From contig NZ_JANUGY010000014.1 of assembly GCF_024756235.1 (NCBI RefSeq), positions 62,001-126,000 on the forward strand: a stretch of DNA of 64,000 nt, in the 5' to 3' direction. The notes below the pieces were generated by a model, which did no database searches, was not told the DNA's origin, and saw only the letters and a program-made list of their open reading frames with translations. The first letter of the stretch is position 1. Each line of letters opens with the position of its first letter. Positions 16,896 through 26,654 of the stretch are shown piece by piece. A program made the position numbers and the translations under genes. The stretch is from Massilia kyonggiensis. Lineage in GTDB: Bacteria > Pseudomonadota > Gammaproteobacteria > Burkholderiales > Burkholderiaceae_D.

Positions 16896-17241
16896 TTAGC
16901 TTGGCGGCATTGCTTCCAATGCGTGCGCCGCGGCCAGCACGCCATCCAGAACCTTGTCCGCTACTGCGGCCGTGAAGCCGTCCGGAAGCTCACTGCGGAC
17001 CTTCTCCACAACGTCCGGCGTGCGGGCGATGAACTTCTGGAGCAGCGGTTCCGCGTTATCGCCGTAGCCGACCTTGTTCGCGGTGCTGTTGAAGTGCAGT
17101 CGTTGAATGGCGCGCGCCGGGTAGGGCCGGTTCTTGCCGAGACTGCAGCTCCGAGTTTCCGGCGGCGTTGACCGTCCAGCGGCCGACATACTCTCCGTTG
17201 GCCCAGAGATTGAGGGTTTGGCTGTGCGAGCGACGTCCCAT
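16896..17241 (-). pseudogene. hipA: Remnant of hipA toxin kinase (internal deletion)
   Basis: The ATG at 17241 starts a HipA-like N-terminus (MGRRSHSQTLNLWANGEYVG). After about 37 residues, near 17152, the homology jumps into another frame that reads as the extreme HipA C-terminus (GKNRPYPARAIQRLHF, LLQKFIARTPDVVEKV, LPDGFTAAVADKVLDG) and stops at 16896. HipA kinases are normally about 430 residues; the whole catalytic core is missing, so no active toxin can be made. It sits directly downstream of a broken hipB. Confidence 0.72.
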
Positions 17242-17243
17242 GA

Positions 17244-17506
17244 TTACCACTCGGACGAGCTGCTGGCCGCCGACGTGTCTCTCTCGCCGAGTTTGAGCTC
17301 CAGCTCGAGTGCCGAGCACCAGCTGAGCAGCTGCTTGACGCTGAGTTCCTCAGGGTGATTCTCGAGGTGCGAAAGACGGTTCTGGCTGACCCCGACATAG
17401 CCTGCCAGCACAGCTGCGTGATTTTGTGCCGTTTGCGCGTGGCCTTGAGGAGCTGTCCAAGGTGGGACGCCGTAGCGAGGGTGTGCCAGTCACGCGCGAA
17501 GGACAC
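17244..17506 (-). pseudogene. hipB: Remnant of hipB antitoxin (frameshifted)
   Basis: One frame reads LGQLLKATRKRHKITQ, the first part of a HipB-type HTH. The reading then continues, one frame over, as AVLAGYVGVSQNRLSHLENH and ELSVKQLLSWCSALELELKL to a TAA at 17244-17246, two bases before the hipA ATG. A single missing base near 17412 explains the break. A GTG at 17506 is a possible original start. The spacing to hipA is that of an intact hipBA operon. Confidence 0.7.
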
Positions 17507-17513
17507 AGACAAA

Positions 17514-17556
17514 TATCCGAATAGCAGATAAACCAGTTTTAGCCGGTATTCGGATA
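17514..17556. promoter_or_regulatory. HipB-operator-like inverted repeat upstream of the hipBA remnant
   Basis: TATCCGAATA (17514-17523) and TATTCGGATA (17547-17556) form perfect 10-base inverted arms 23 bases apart, immediately before the hipB remnant. E. coli HipB binds sites with TATCC...GGATA ends, although with an 8-base spacer. The arms also flank A/T-rich sequence that could hold the hipBA promoter. Its survival beside broken genes suggests recent decay. Confidence 0.5.
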
Positions 17557-17594
17557 AATCGCAGGTGCCCCGCCAAGCGGTCGAGCCAAAAGCA

Positions 17595-18521
17595 TCACGT
17601 CGACGACTGCTCCGCGACGAGGTACTCCCACAGTTCCGCAACGATCTGCTTGCCCGGCCGCGCATCGGACGGCCGCTCGCGATACAACCGAATCTCCATC
17701 TCGATCTCCCACTGACCCGGTTCGCTGGCCCGCGCCAGCTGCCCCTGCGCGACCTCGCGCGTGACCGCCGATTCGGGCAGGAAGGCGATGCCGTGGCCAT
17801 CGAGCGCCATCATCTTGAGGCCTTCCGCCATGTCGGTCTCGTACCGTTTGTCGAAGTGCAGGCCGGGTTTCGCGTCGGCCAAAATCAAGTCCACCATCCG
17901 CCCGAGGTAGGCGTTCGTCGTGTAGGAAAGGAACGGCAGCGGCGCGTCCTTGCGGCCGGGCAGCCGGTATTCCGGCTCGCCGTCCGCGCCGCAGCGCGCG
18001 TAGGCGCACAGCGCTTCGCGGCCCATCAGCAGCATGTCGTAGCGGCCCGGGTCGAGCTGCACCGGCTGGCGCGGATGGTGGTAGCACAGCAGCAGGTCGC
18101 AGCCGCCTTCGACCAGTTGCAGCACCGCGTCGTGGACGTTGAGGGCGATGAGGCGGCTGTTGATCGACGCGAAGTCGCGTTCCAGCGCGGCGAGCCACTT
18201 CGGCACGAACGTGAGCGACAGCGTATGCGGGACGGCCAGGTCGATCGTCTTCGTGGCCGTGACGCGGTTATTGCGCAGCATCTCGCGCACGCCGTTGATC
18301 TGCCCGAGCATCTCCAGCGCCTGCTCGTAGAACACCATGCCGGCCGGCGTGACGCGGGTGGGGAACGTGGTGCGGTCGATCAGGTCCGTGCCGAGCCAGT
18401 TTTCCAGAGAGCGGATGCGGCGCGAGAACGCGGGCTGCGTCACGTGGCGCAGTTGCGCGGAGCGGCTGAAATTCTTGGTCTCGACCAGTGAAATGAAATC
18501 TTCCAGCCATTTGGTTTCCAT
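17595..18521 (-). CDS. LysR-family transcriptional regulator, divergent from dctA
   Basis: 308 residues from the ATG at 18521. The N-terminal winged HTH (METKWLEDFISLVETKNFSR, then HVTQPAFSRRIRSLENWLG) is typical LysR, and the rest is a periplasmic-binding-like effector domain. The upstream in-frame methionine at 18602 is disfavoured because it adds 27 residues before the conserved HTH. It is divergently arranged to a dicarboxylate symporter gene across 300 bases, so control of that gene or of linked catabolism is likely but unproven; dctA also has a sigma-54 promoter and DctBD. Confidence 0.88.
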   Translation of the reverse strand: METKWLEDFISLVETKNFSRSAQLRHVTQPAFSRRIRSLENWLGTDLIDRTTFPTRVTPAGMVFYEQALEMLGQINGVREMLRNNRVTATKTIDLAVPHTLSLTFVPKWLAALERDFASINSRLIALNVHDAVLQLVEGGCDLLLCYHHPRQPVQLDPGRYDMLLMGREALCAYARCGADGEPEYRLPGRKDAPLPFLSYTTNAYLGRMVDLILADAKPGLHFDKRYETDMAEGLKMMALDGHGIAFLPESAVTREVAQGQLARASEPGQWEIEMEIRLYRERPSDARPGKQIVAELWEYLVAEQSST

Positions 18522-18654
18522 GCCGCGTCCCGCACTGTTGAATATCGCGGCATTGTAAGGCCATTCGTCGCGCAGCATACAGGGCGGCAGAAGGCCGTCC
18601 AACTATCCATACGACCCCCATCGGAGGCGTCCCGAAAATTGGATGCTCCGAGCC

Positions 18655-18671
18655 GGAAAACTTCAGTTTCC
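18655..18671. promoter_or_regulatory. Candidate activator site upstream of the dctA sigma-54 promoter
   Basis: GGAAA (18655-18659) and TTTCC (18667-18671) form an inverted repeat with a 7-base centre, about 60-75 bases before the -24 element. That is a normal distance for a DctD-type enhancer site. The match is short, so this is only a candidate. Confidence 0.25.
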
Positions 18672-18728
18672 AAAATAAAACACATTTGTAATCAGGGGTT
18701 TACGACGTAAATATTCCGAAGATCTCTC

Positions 18729-18744
18729 TGGCATGCGGCTTGCT
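18729..18744 (+). promoter_or_regulatory. Sigma-54 (-24/-12) promoter of dctA
   Basis: TGGCATGCGGCTTGCT fits the RpoN consensus TGGCAYRNNNNTTGCW with exact GG (18730-18731) to GC (18742-18743) spacing. It lies about 78 bases before the dctA start. The window also encodes the matching activator, DctD, a few kb downstream. Confidence 0.75.
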
Positions 18745-18821
18745 GTTGTGGTCGCACCCGGTTCCCGCCGGGTCACGACAACACGCGGCGCCAAGAAACG
18801 CCGCGATTCTTGGAGATCAAA

Positions 18822-20093
18822 GTGAAAAAGAAGCGTCCCCTGACCCTGTACATCCTGATCGCGATGGTACTGGGCGCCGCGGTCGGCTACGGCCTGCATG
18901 AAACCGTCGCCGACAAGAAGATCAGTGCCGACATCGCCGCCCACATTTCCATCGTCACCGACGTATTCCTCCGGCTGATCAAGATGATCATCTCGCTGCT
19001 CGTGTTCTCGACGCTGGCCGTCGGCATCGCGCACATGGGCGACGGCCGCGCGGCCGGCCGCATCGGCATGAAGGCCATGGCCTGGTTCGTGATCGCGTCG
19101 CTGATCTCGCTGAGCCTGGGCATGGTGCTGTCGAACGTGATGCAGCTGGGGGCGCACCTGAACCTGCCACTGCCGCCAGTCGACGCGACCACGGGCCTGA
19201 AGACCACCGCGTTCACCCTGAAGGACTTCGCCGCCCACCTGGTGCCGAAATCGCCGATCGAGGCGATGGCCAACAACGAGATCCTGCAGGTGCTCGTGTT
19301 CGCGCTGTTCTTCGGCGCCGCGCTGGGCGCGCTGGGCCAGTCGGCCGCCGGCCTCACCGCCGTGATCGACCAGCTGGCGCAGGTCATGCTGCGCATTACC
19401 GGTGTGATCATGAACCTGGCGCCGCTGGCCGTGTTCGCGGCGATGGCCTCCATCATCACCACGAACGGCCTGGGCATCCTCCTCACGTTCGCGAAGTTCA
19501 TGGGCGGCTTCTATCTCGGCCTCCTGACCCTGTGGGTGCTGCTGATCCTGGGCGGTTCGCTGTTCATCGGCAAGCGCGTGCTGCACCTGCTGGCCCTGAT
19601 CCGCGAACCGTTCCTCCTCGCGTTCTCCACCGCCAGCTCGGAAGCCGCGTATCCCAAGCTGCTGCTGGCGCTCGACCAGTTCGGCGTGCAGCGCAAGATT
19701 TCCAGCTTCGTCCTGCCGATGGGGTATTCGTTCAACCTGGACGGCTCGATGATGTACTGCACCTTCGCCGTGCTGTTCATCACGCAGGCGTACGGCATCG
19801 ACCTGTCGCTGGGCACGCAGATCACCATGCTGCTGTTGCTGATGCTGACCTCCAAGGGCATGGCCGGCGTGCCGCGCGCGTCGCTGGTCGTCATCGCCGC
19901 CACGCTGAACCAGTTCCACATCCCCGAAGCGGGACTCCTGCTGCTGATGGGCATCGACCAGTTCCTCGACATGGGCCGCTCGGCCACCAATGCCGTCGGC
20001 AACGCCGTCGCCACGGCCGTCGTCGCCAACTGGGAAGGCGCGCTGGAAGACAAGCCGCAGCAGGTCGCACCCGTCGTCGCGCAAGCCGGCTGA
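18822..20093 (+). CDS. dctA: C4-dicarboxylate/proton symporter, DctA-like (DAACS family)
   Basis: 423 residues with eight or more membrane segments and two re-entrant loops. Signature stretches are FSTASSEAAYPKLLLAL (the serine-rich HP1 loop), GYSFNLDGSMMY and the HP2 motif SKGMAGVPRASLVV. DAACS proteins import succinate, fumarate, malate or glutamate/aspartate. The sigma-54 promoter and adjacent dctBD favour C4-dicarboxylates. GTG at 18822 is taken as the start because TTGGAG lies 6 bases upstream; a TTG at 18810 is also in frame. The porin gene follows after 32 bases, so outer- and inner-membrane uptake are probably co-transcribed. Confidence 0.88.
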   Translation: MKKKRPLTLYILIAMVLGAAVGYGLHETVADKKISADIAAHISIVTDVFLRLIKMIISLLVFSTLAVGIAHMGDGRAAGRIGMKAMAWFVIASLISLSLGMVLSNVMQLGAHLNLPLPPVDATTGLKTTAFTLKDFAAHLVPKSPIEAMANNEILQVLVFALFFGAALGALGQSAAGLTAVIDQLAQVMLRITGVIMNLAPLAVFAAMASIITTNGLGILLTFAKFMGGFYLGLLTLWVLLILGGSLFIGKRVLHLLALIREPFLLAFSTASSEAAYPKLLLALDQFGVQRKISSFVLPMGYSFNLDGSMMYCTFAVLFITQAYGIDLSLGTQITMLLLLMLTSKGMAGVPRASLVVIAATLNQFHIPEAGLLLLMGIDQFLDMGRSATNAVGNAVATAVVANWEGALEDKPQQVAPVVAQAG

Positions 20094-20125
20094 CCACATA
20101 CAAAATCAAATAACGGAGACTTCGA

Positions 20126-21124
20126 TTGAAATATCGTCATATCGCCGGCGCGTGCGCGCTCGCCATGTCTGCTTCCTGCGCGCAGGCGCAATCGTTCGTG
20201 AAGGTCTACGGCGTCGCTGACGCCGGCATCGTGCTGGACCGCGGCGCCGCCGCGGGGTCGTCGCAGAACATCGGCAGCGGCGTGGCGTCCGGCTCGCGGC
20301 TGGGCTTCAAGGGCAAGGAAGATCTCGGCGGCGGCCTGAGCGCCGTCTTCGTGGTGGAAAACGGTTACAACATCGACACCGGCAAGGCGGCGCAGGGCGG
20401 CCTGCTGTTCGGCCGCCAGGTTTATGTCGGCCTGTCCGGCGCGGCCGGCACGATCAGCCTGGGCCGCCAGTACGCGCCGTACTACAAGGTCATGCGCGAC
20501 ATCGTGGACCCGTTCTGCACGGGCCTCGCGGGCAATGCGCAGAACATCCTCCCCGGACTCGGCCGGGTCGACAACTCGGTCGAGTACCAGTCGCCGAAGT
20601 GGCACGGCCTGTCCGCCGACGTGCTGTATGGCGCGGGCGAGGCGGCCGGCGACGCCGCGAAGAACCGCACCCTCGACGCCTCGGCCACGTACGAGGCGGG
20701 TCCGCTGACGCTCGCGCTGACGCATCACCGGCAGAACGATGCGACGGGCACCGCGCACGAGCGCAATACGATGCTGGTGGGCCGCTACCGCTTCGGCTCC
20801 GTGACGGGGCATGCGGCCTTCGCGCGCAACCGCAACGTGCTGGGCCATGCCAGCCGCGATGCGCTGCTGGGCGTGGCCGTGCAGGCCGGCGCCGCAGGCA
20901 GGGTGCTGGCCTCCGTGATCATCCACCGCGACGATTCCGGACAGGATGCACACGCGCGCCAGGCCGCGATCGGCTACGAGTACAGCCTGTCGCGCCGCAC
21001 CGACCTGTACACGGCGTATGGCCATATCGTCAACCGTGGCGGCGCCGCGTACACGGTCGGCGACGCCACGAACGTCGGCACCGGCACCACTGGCATTAAC
21101 CTGGGCGTGCGTCATGTGTTTTAA
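20126..21124 (+). CDS. Gram-negative porin (Omp32/OmpC-like trimeric type)
   Basis: 332 residues beginning with a signal peptide (cleavage after SCAQA), then QSFVKVYGVADAGI and SRLGFKGKEDLGGGLSAVF, the hallmark first strands of betaproteobacterial general porins. It ends in ...GVRHVF with the C-terminal Phe needed for outer-membrane insertion. The start is TTG at 20126 with CGGAGA six bases before. It lies between dctA and dctB on the same strand, so it likely provides the outer-membrane entry for dicarboxylates. Confidence 0.88.
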   Translation: MKYRHIAGACALAMSASCAQAQSFVKVYGVADAGIVLDRGAAAGSSQNIGSGVASGSRLGFKGKEDLGGGLSAVFVVENGYNIDTGKAAQGGLLFGRQVYVGLSGAAGTISLGRQYAPYYKVMRDIVDPFCTGLAGNAQNILPGLGRVDNSVEYQSPKWHGLSADVLYGAGEAAGDAAKNRTLDASATYEAGPLTLALTHHRQNDATGTAHERNTMLVGRYRFGSVTGHAAFARNRNVLGHASRDALLGVAVQAGAAGRVLASVIIHRDDSGQDAHARQAAIGYEYSLSRRTDLYTAYGHIVNRGGAAYTVGDATNVGTGTTGINLGVRHVF

Positions 21125-21153
21125 TCGCACAACGTAAACATTCCAGGACCGTC

Positions 21154-23016
21154 ATGCCCGCAGCCGCACCCACCGTCAACCCACGCCCGGCCGGCCGCTG
21201 GCCACGCCGGCTGGGGATGTCGGTCATGCTGGTGCTGGTGTGCGCGGCGCTGGCGGCCGTGGCCTATCGGTATGCCGAGGATGCGGCGATCGACCGGCTG
21301 CGGCTGTCCGGCGCGCAGCGGCTCGACACGTACGCGGCCGGCCTCGAACACCTGCTGTCCAAGTACGATTTCCTGCCCGGCACGTTCGAATTGAACAAGG
21401 ACGTCATCGCGATGCTGCGCCAGCCGGGCGACGAGGCGCTGCGCAGGGAAGTCAATATCTACCTGGAGCGCGTGAACCGCCTGGCCGGCTCCACCAGCAT
21501 CTACATCAGCAACCTGCAGGGCGTGACCCAGGCCGCCAGCAACTGGCGCGCGCCCGACAGCTACGTCGGCGACAACATCGCCTTCCGGCCCTACGTACGG
21601 GACGCGTTGCGCGGCATGCCGGGCGGCTTCTACGGGGTCGGCACGACGCGGGGCGAGCCCGGCTATTATTTTGCCCGGGGCATTTATCACGACGGCCGCA
21701 TGCTCGGCGTGGCGACCGTCAAGGTGAATATCGAGAGCCTGGAAGCGAGTTGGGCCGAGGCCGGCGGCAAGGCCCTGCTCACGGATGTGCATGGCGTTGT
21801 GTTTCTCAGCTCCGTTCCGGAATGGAAATACCGCACCCTGGCGCCGCTGGCGCCGGCCGCGCGCCAGGAACTGGACCAGTCGCGCCAGTACTTTTCACAT
21901 GCGCTCACGCCGCTGGGCCTGCGCGAGGTGCGCACGCTCGACGCCCGCGCGCGCATCGTCGCCGGGCCGCCGCCGGCCTCCGGTCCCATGCTGAGCCAGT
22001 CGCGCGGCCTGGTGACGCGCAACTGGCAGATGGTGTACCTGTCCGACCTCGCACCGGCCCGTGCCAGTGCCCGCGCGGCGGCGCTGCTGACGGTGCTGTC
22101 GGAAGCGCTGGCGGTCATGCTCGTCCTGTATGCGCGCCAGCGCCACCGCCTCGGCCGCCAGCGCCAGCGGGCCCGCGAGGATTTGCAGCGCGCCTACGAT
22201 CAGCTGGAAAACCTGGTGGCCGACCGCACCGCCAGCCTGGAGCAGATAACGCGCGAGCTGCGCGACGAGAACGCCGTGCGCCGCCAGGCCGAGGAACAGT
22301 TGCGCAAGGCGCAGAGCGAACTGGTCCAGGCGGGCAAGATGGCCGTGCTCGGGCAGCTGTCGGCTGGCATCACGCATGAACTGAACCAGCCGCTGACGGC
22401 GCTGCGTACGATGGCGGACAATGCCCGCGTGCTGATCGAGCGGGGCCGGCTCGCCGATGCCTCCGCGAACCTGACGACCATCTCGCAGCTGGTCGAGCGC
22501 ATGGGCCAGTTGACCGGGCAGCTGCGCCAGTTCGCGCGCAAGTCGGACACGCGGCCGAGCGCCGTGCCGGTGGCGGACGCCGTCACCGCCGCGCTGTTCC
22601 TCGTCGAGCGCCGCATCGCGCAGGAGCGCGTGGGTTTTCGCATGGCCACGCAGCCGCGCGACCTGTATGCGCTGTGCGACAGCAACCGGCTGCAGCAGGT
22701 CCTCGTGAACCTGTTCAGCAACGCGCTCGACGCGATGGAGATGGCGGGAAGTGATTCGCGCCAGCTCGTCGTCGAGGCCGGGCGCGAGGGCGCGCGGGTC
22801 CTCATCACCGTGACCGACAGCGGTCCCGGCATCCCGGAGGACGTCCGCGCGCACCTGTTCGAACCCTTCTTTACCACCAAGCCGCAGGGCAAGGGCCTGG
22901 GCCTCGGGCTCGCGATCTCCGAACAGATCGTACGCGAGTCCGGCGGCCGCCTGCGGGCCGAGTCGCCGCCCGAGGGCGGCGCCCGGTTCATCATCGATCT
23001 GCCCCGGGCGGAGTAG
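21154..23016 (+). CDS. dctB: C4-dicarboxylate sensor histidine kinase DctB
   Basis: 620 residues. There is an N-terminal helix (about 20-40), a periplasmic double-Cache-type sensor region of about 260 residues (FELNKDVIAMLRQPG, YISNLQGVTQAASNW, YYFARGIYHDGRMLGV), and a second membrane helix at about 305-325. A coiled coil leads to HATPase and HisKA domains with His408 in ITHELNQPLTALR. The N, G1, F and G2 boxes are present (NLFSNALDAM, DSGPGIP, FEPFFTTK, GLGLGLAIS). DctB senses C4-dicarboxylates and phosphorylates DctD, encoded 10 bases downstream. Confidence 0.92.
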   Translation: MPAAAPTVNPRPAGRWPRRLGMSVMLVLVCAALAAVAYRYAEDAAIDRLRLSGAQRLDTYAAGLEHLLSKYDFLPGTFELNKDVIAMLRQPGDEALRREVNIYLERVNRLAGSTSIYISNLQGVTQAASNWRAPDSYVGDNIAFRPYVRDALRGMPGGFYGVGTTRGEPGYYFARGIYHDGRMLGVATVKVNIESLEASWAEAGGKALLTDVHGVVFLSSVPEWKYRTLAPLAPAARQELDQSRQYFSHALTPLGLREVRTLDARARIVAGPPPASGPMLSQSRGLVTRNWQMVYLSDLAPARASARAAALLTVLSEALAVMLVLYARQRHRLGRQRQRAREDLQRAYDQLENLVADRTASLEQITRELRDENAVRRQAEEQLRKAQSELVQAGKMAVLGQLSAGITHELNQPLTALRTMADNARVLIERGRLADASANLTTISQLVERMGQLTGQLRQFARKSDTRPSAVPVADAVTAALFLVERRIAQERVGFRMATQPRDLYALCDSNRLQQVLVNLFSNALDAMEMAGSDSRQLVVEAGREGARVLITVTDSGPGIPEDVRAHLFEPFFTTKPQGKGLGLGLAISEQIVRESGGRLRAESPPEGGARFIIDLPRAE

Positions 23017-23026
23017 GATAGCAACC

Positions 23027-24353
<1,327 letters not shown>

Positions 24354-24376
<23 letters not shown>

Positions 24377-25790
24377 CGACCGGGAACGTGACGCCGACTT
24401 TCAATCCGCGTCCGCTTTCCGCCTGGGCCAGCTCCAGCGTCGCCCCGTGCACCGTGGCGATGTCGCGCACGATGGCGAGGCCCAGCCCCGTGCCGCCCGG
24501 ATTGCTTTCCAGCGTCGATTGCGCGCGGTAGAAGGGCATGAACACCTTGTCGTATTCGGCCGGATCCAGCCCCGGCCCGCTGTCCTGCACGTCCAGCACG
24601 ACTCTGCCTTCCAGCCGGCGCACGCGCAGCAGCACCGTGCCGCCCGGCGGCGTGTAGCGGATCGCGTTGTCGACCAGGTTGCTCACCAGTTCGTGCAGTA
24701 GCAGCGCCTGGCCGGCTATTGTCGTGGCGCCGTCGTCTTCCGCTTCCAGCGCCAGGTCGATGCCTTTCTGGACGGCGGGCAGCGCCAGTTCCAGCCCGAC
24801 GTGGCGCGCCACCTCGGACAGCGCCACGGGCGCGAGCGCCGCGTTCGCGCCGCCGTGCTCGATGCGCGCGAGCGTCAGCAGGCGGTTCGCGAGGTGCACC
24901 GTCGAATCGGTCGTCGCCGCGATCGAGCGCACGATCGCCTGCATCGCGTCCGGATCGTTTTCGCGCAGCGCCAGTTCGGCCTGCGTCTTGAGCACCGTCA
25001 GCGGCGTGCGCAGCTGGTGCGACGCGTCGGCGATGAAGCGGCGCTGGCTCGCGATCAGGTTCTGCATGCGCGCCATCGTCCCGTTCATCGCGGCGACGAG
25101 CGGTCGCACTTCGCGGTGCACGAGGGCTTCGTCGACGTCGGACAGGTCGGAGATCGCGCGCGTCTCCACGACCTGTTTCAGCTGCATCAGCGGCTGCAGC
25201 ACGAGGCGCACGGCGAACCACACGAGCGTGGCCACCGCCAGCACGAGCAGCGCCTGGCGCCACAGGGTATTGACCAGGATGCGCCGCGACAGCGCCCGGC
25301 GCGCGTCCAGCGTCTCGCCCACCTGGATCAGCGCGATGCCGCGCATGGAATCGTCGTACACGGGCTGCAGCAGGGCGGCGATGCGCACCGGCTCGCCGTT
25401 GTAGTCGGCGTGATAGAAGCGCACGAGGGCCGGATACAGTTCCGAGCGGGGCGTGTCCTTCGGGACGGGCGGAAGGTCGTCGTAGCCGGACACCGTCTCG
25501 CCGTGCAGCCCGCCCACGCGGTAGTAGATGCGGCCCAGCGTGTCGGTCTCGAAGCTGTCCAGCGCCACGTAGGGCACGTCCGCCACGACCTTGCCGTCGC
25601 GGACGGACACCCGCTCCGCCAGCGCGCGCGTCGACGCGAGCAGGGAGCGGTCGTACGCGATGTCGGCGGCGTCCAGCGCGTCGCGGTACAGCGACACGGC
25701 ATTCGCCGCCACGAGGATCACGAGCGGCACGATCAGCCAGCGCAGCAGCTGGTTGCGCAGGCTGCCGAGCTTCGGTGACGCCCGCAGCAT
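24354..25790 (-). CDS. tctE: Sensor histidine kinase, TctE/QseC-like
   Basis: 478 residues. Two membrane helices (about 13-33 and 178-198) flank a periplasmic region of about 145 residues. The HisKA motif is ADASHQLRTPLTVL with His258, and the catalytic domain has NLVDNAIRYTPPGG, DSGPGLDP and GTGLGLAIV. It resembles TctE and related kinases that pair with OmpR-type regulators and control tricarboxylate or porin genes. It lies just downstream (1-base gap) of its response regulator and is divergent from a porin/transport operon, which is its probable target. Confidence 0.85.
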
Positions 25791-25791
25791 G

Positions 25792-26490
25792 TCAGGACGC
25801 GGCCGGCGGCCGTTCCTGCAGCAGGTAGCCGATGCCGCGCAGGGTGGCGATGGCGGCGCCGCCGTCCGGACGCTTGTCCAGTTTCTTGCGCACGCGGTGG
25901 ATGTACAGTTCGATGGCGTCGAGGTTGGCGTCGTCGTCCAGCGCGAACACTTCGTCGAACAGCTTTTCCTTCGACACGGCGCGGCCCGGGCGCGAGATCA
26001 GCGCTTCCAGCACGGCGTGTTCGCGCGGCGTCAGCGCCAGCGGTTCGCCGCAGTAGGTGAACATGCGCGCGACGGTGTCGAAGCTGAGCTGCCCGCACGT
26101 GTGCACGAGCGCCTCGTTGCCGACGCTCCGCCGCAGCAGCGCTTTCACGCGCGCTTCCAGTTCGGCGAGTTCGAACGGCTTGGCGAGGTAATCGTCCGCG
26201 CCCAGGTTCAGGCCCTGCACCCGCTCTTCCAGCCCGCCGCGCGCCGTCAGGATCATCACGGGCGTGCGCCCGCGGGTGCCGCCGCGCGCCCGCAGGCGGC
26301 GCAGCACTTCCAGCCCGTCCATGCGGGGCAGGGTGAGGTCCAGGATCACGAGCGCGTAGTCCTGGGTGTGCAGCAGCGCGTCGGCGTCGGCCCCGGTGGC
26401 CGCGCATTCGACGGTGAGATGGGCGTCGCGCAGGGCTTTGGATACCCAGTGCGACAGCTCGACGTGGTCTTCGACTAACAGGATTCGCAT
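25792..26490 (-). CDS. tctD: OmpR-family response regulator, TctD-like
   Basis: 232 residues from the ATG at 26490 (MRILLVEDHVELSHWVSKAL). The receiver has the phospho-acceptor Asp51 in VILDLTLPRMDG and the conserved Lys in YLAKPFEL. The C-terminal winged helix contains LTPREHAVLEALISRPG and NLDAIELYIHRVRKKL. It is divergent from the porin gene at 26655 across 164 bases containing an inverted repeat, so it is the likely local activator or repressor. Confidence 0.88.
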   Translation of the reverse strand: MRILLVEDHVELSHWVSKALRDAHLTVECAATGADADALLHTQDYALVILDLTLPRMDGLEVLRRLRARGGTRGRTPVMILTARGGLEERVQGLNLGADDYLAKPFELAELEARVKALLRRSVGNEALVHTCGQLSFDTVARMFTYCGEPLALTPREHAVLEALISRPGRAVSKEKLFDEVFALDDDANLDAIELYIHRVRKKLDKRPDGGAAIATLRGIGYLLQERPPAAS

Positions 26491-26554
26491 CGCGCCAGTG
26501 TAAGCCACGGACAGCGCCGTGTCTCCATTCCTAAGTGATTTCCACAACACGCAA

Positions 26555-26571
26555 CACTGAAAGGTTCAGTG
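26555..26571. promoter_or_regulatory. Inverted repeat in the tctD-porin divergent region
   Basis: CACTGAA (26555-26561) and TTCAGTG (26565-26571) are perfect 7-base arms with a 3-base centre, followed by the related TTGAAAGGT at 26580-26588. There is no T tract, so an operator is more likely than a terminator. TctD binding is inferred only from position. Confidence 0.35.
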
Positions 26572-26654
26572 AAAGCTGATTGAAAGGTAAGCGGACCTAT
26601 CCTTGGTCTCACGAAGCGGCATACGACCGCACGGATTACAACAACGGAGACAAT

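Noticed and set aside
16815-17171. Plus-strand 118-codon frame
   Set aside because: It is antisense to the hipA remnant, whose C-terminal similarity is on the minus strand. The plus frame has no features.
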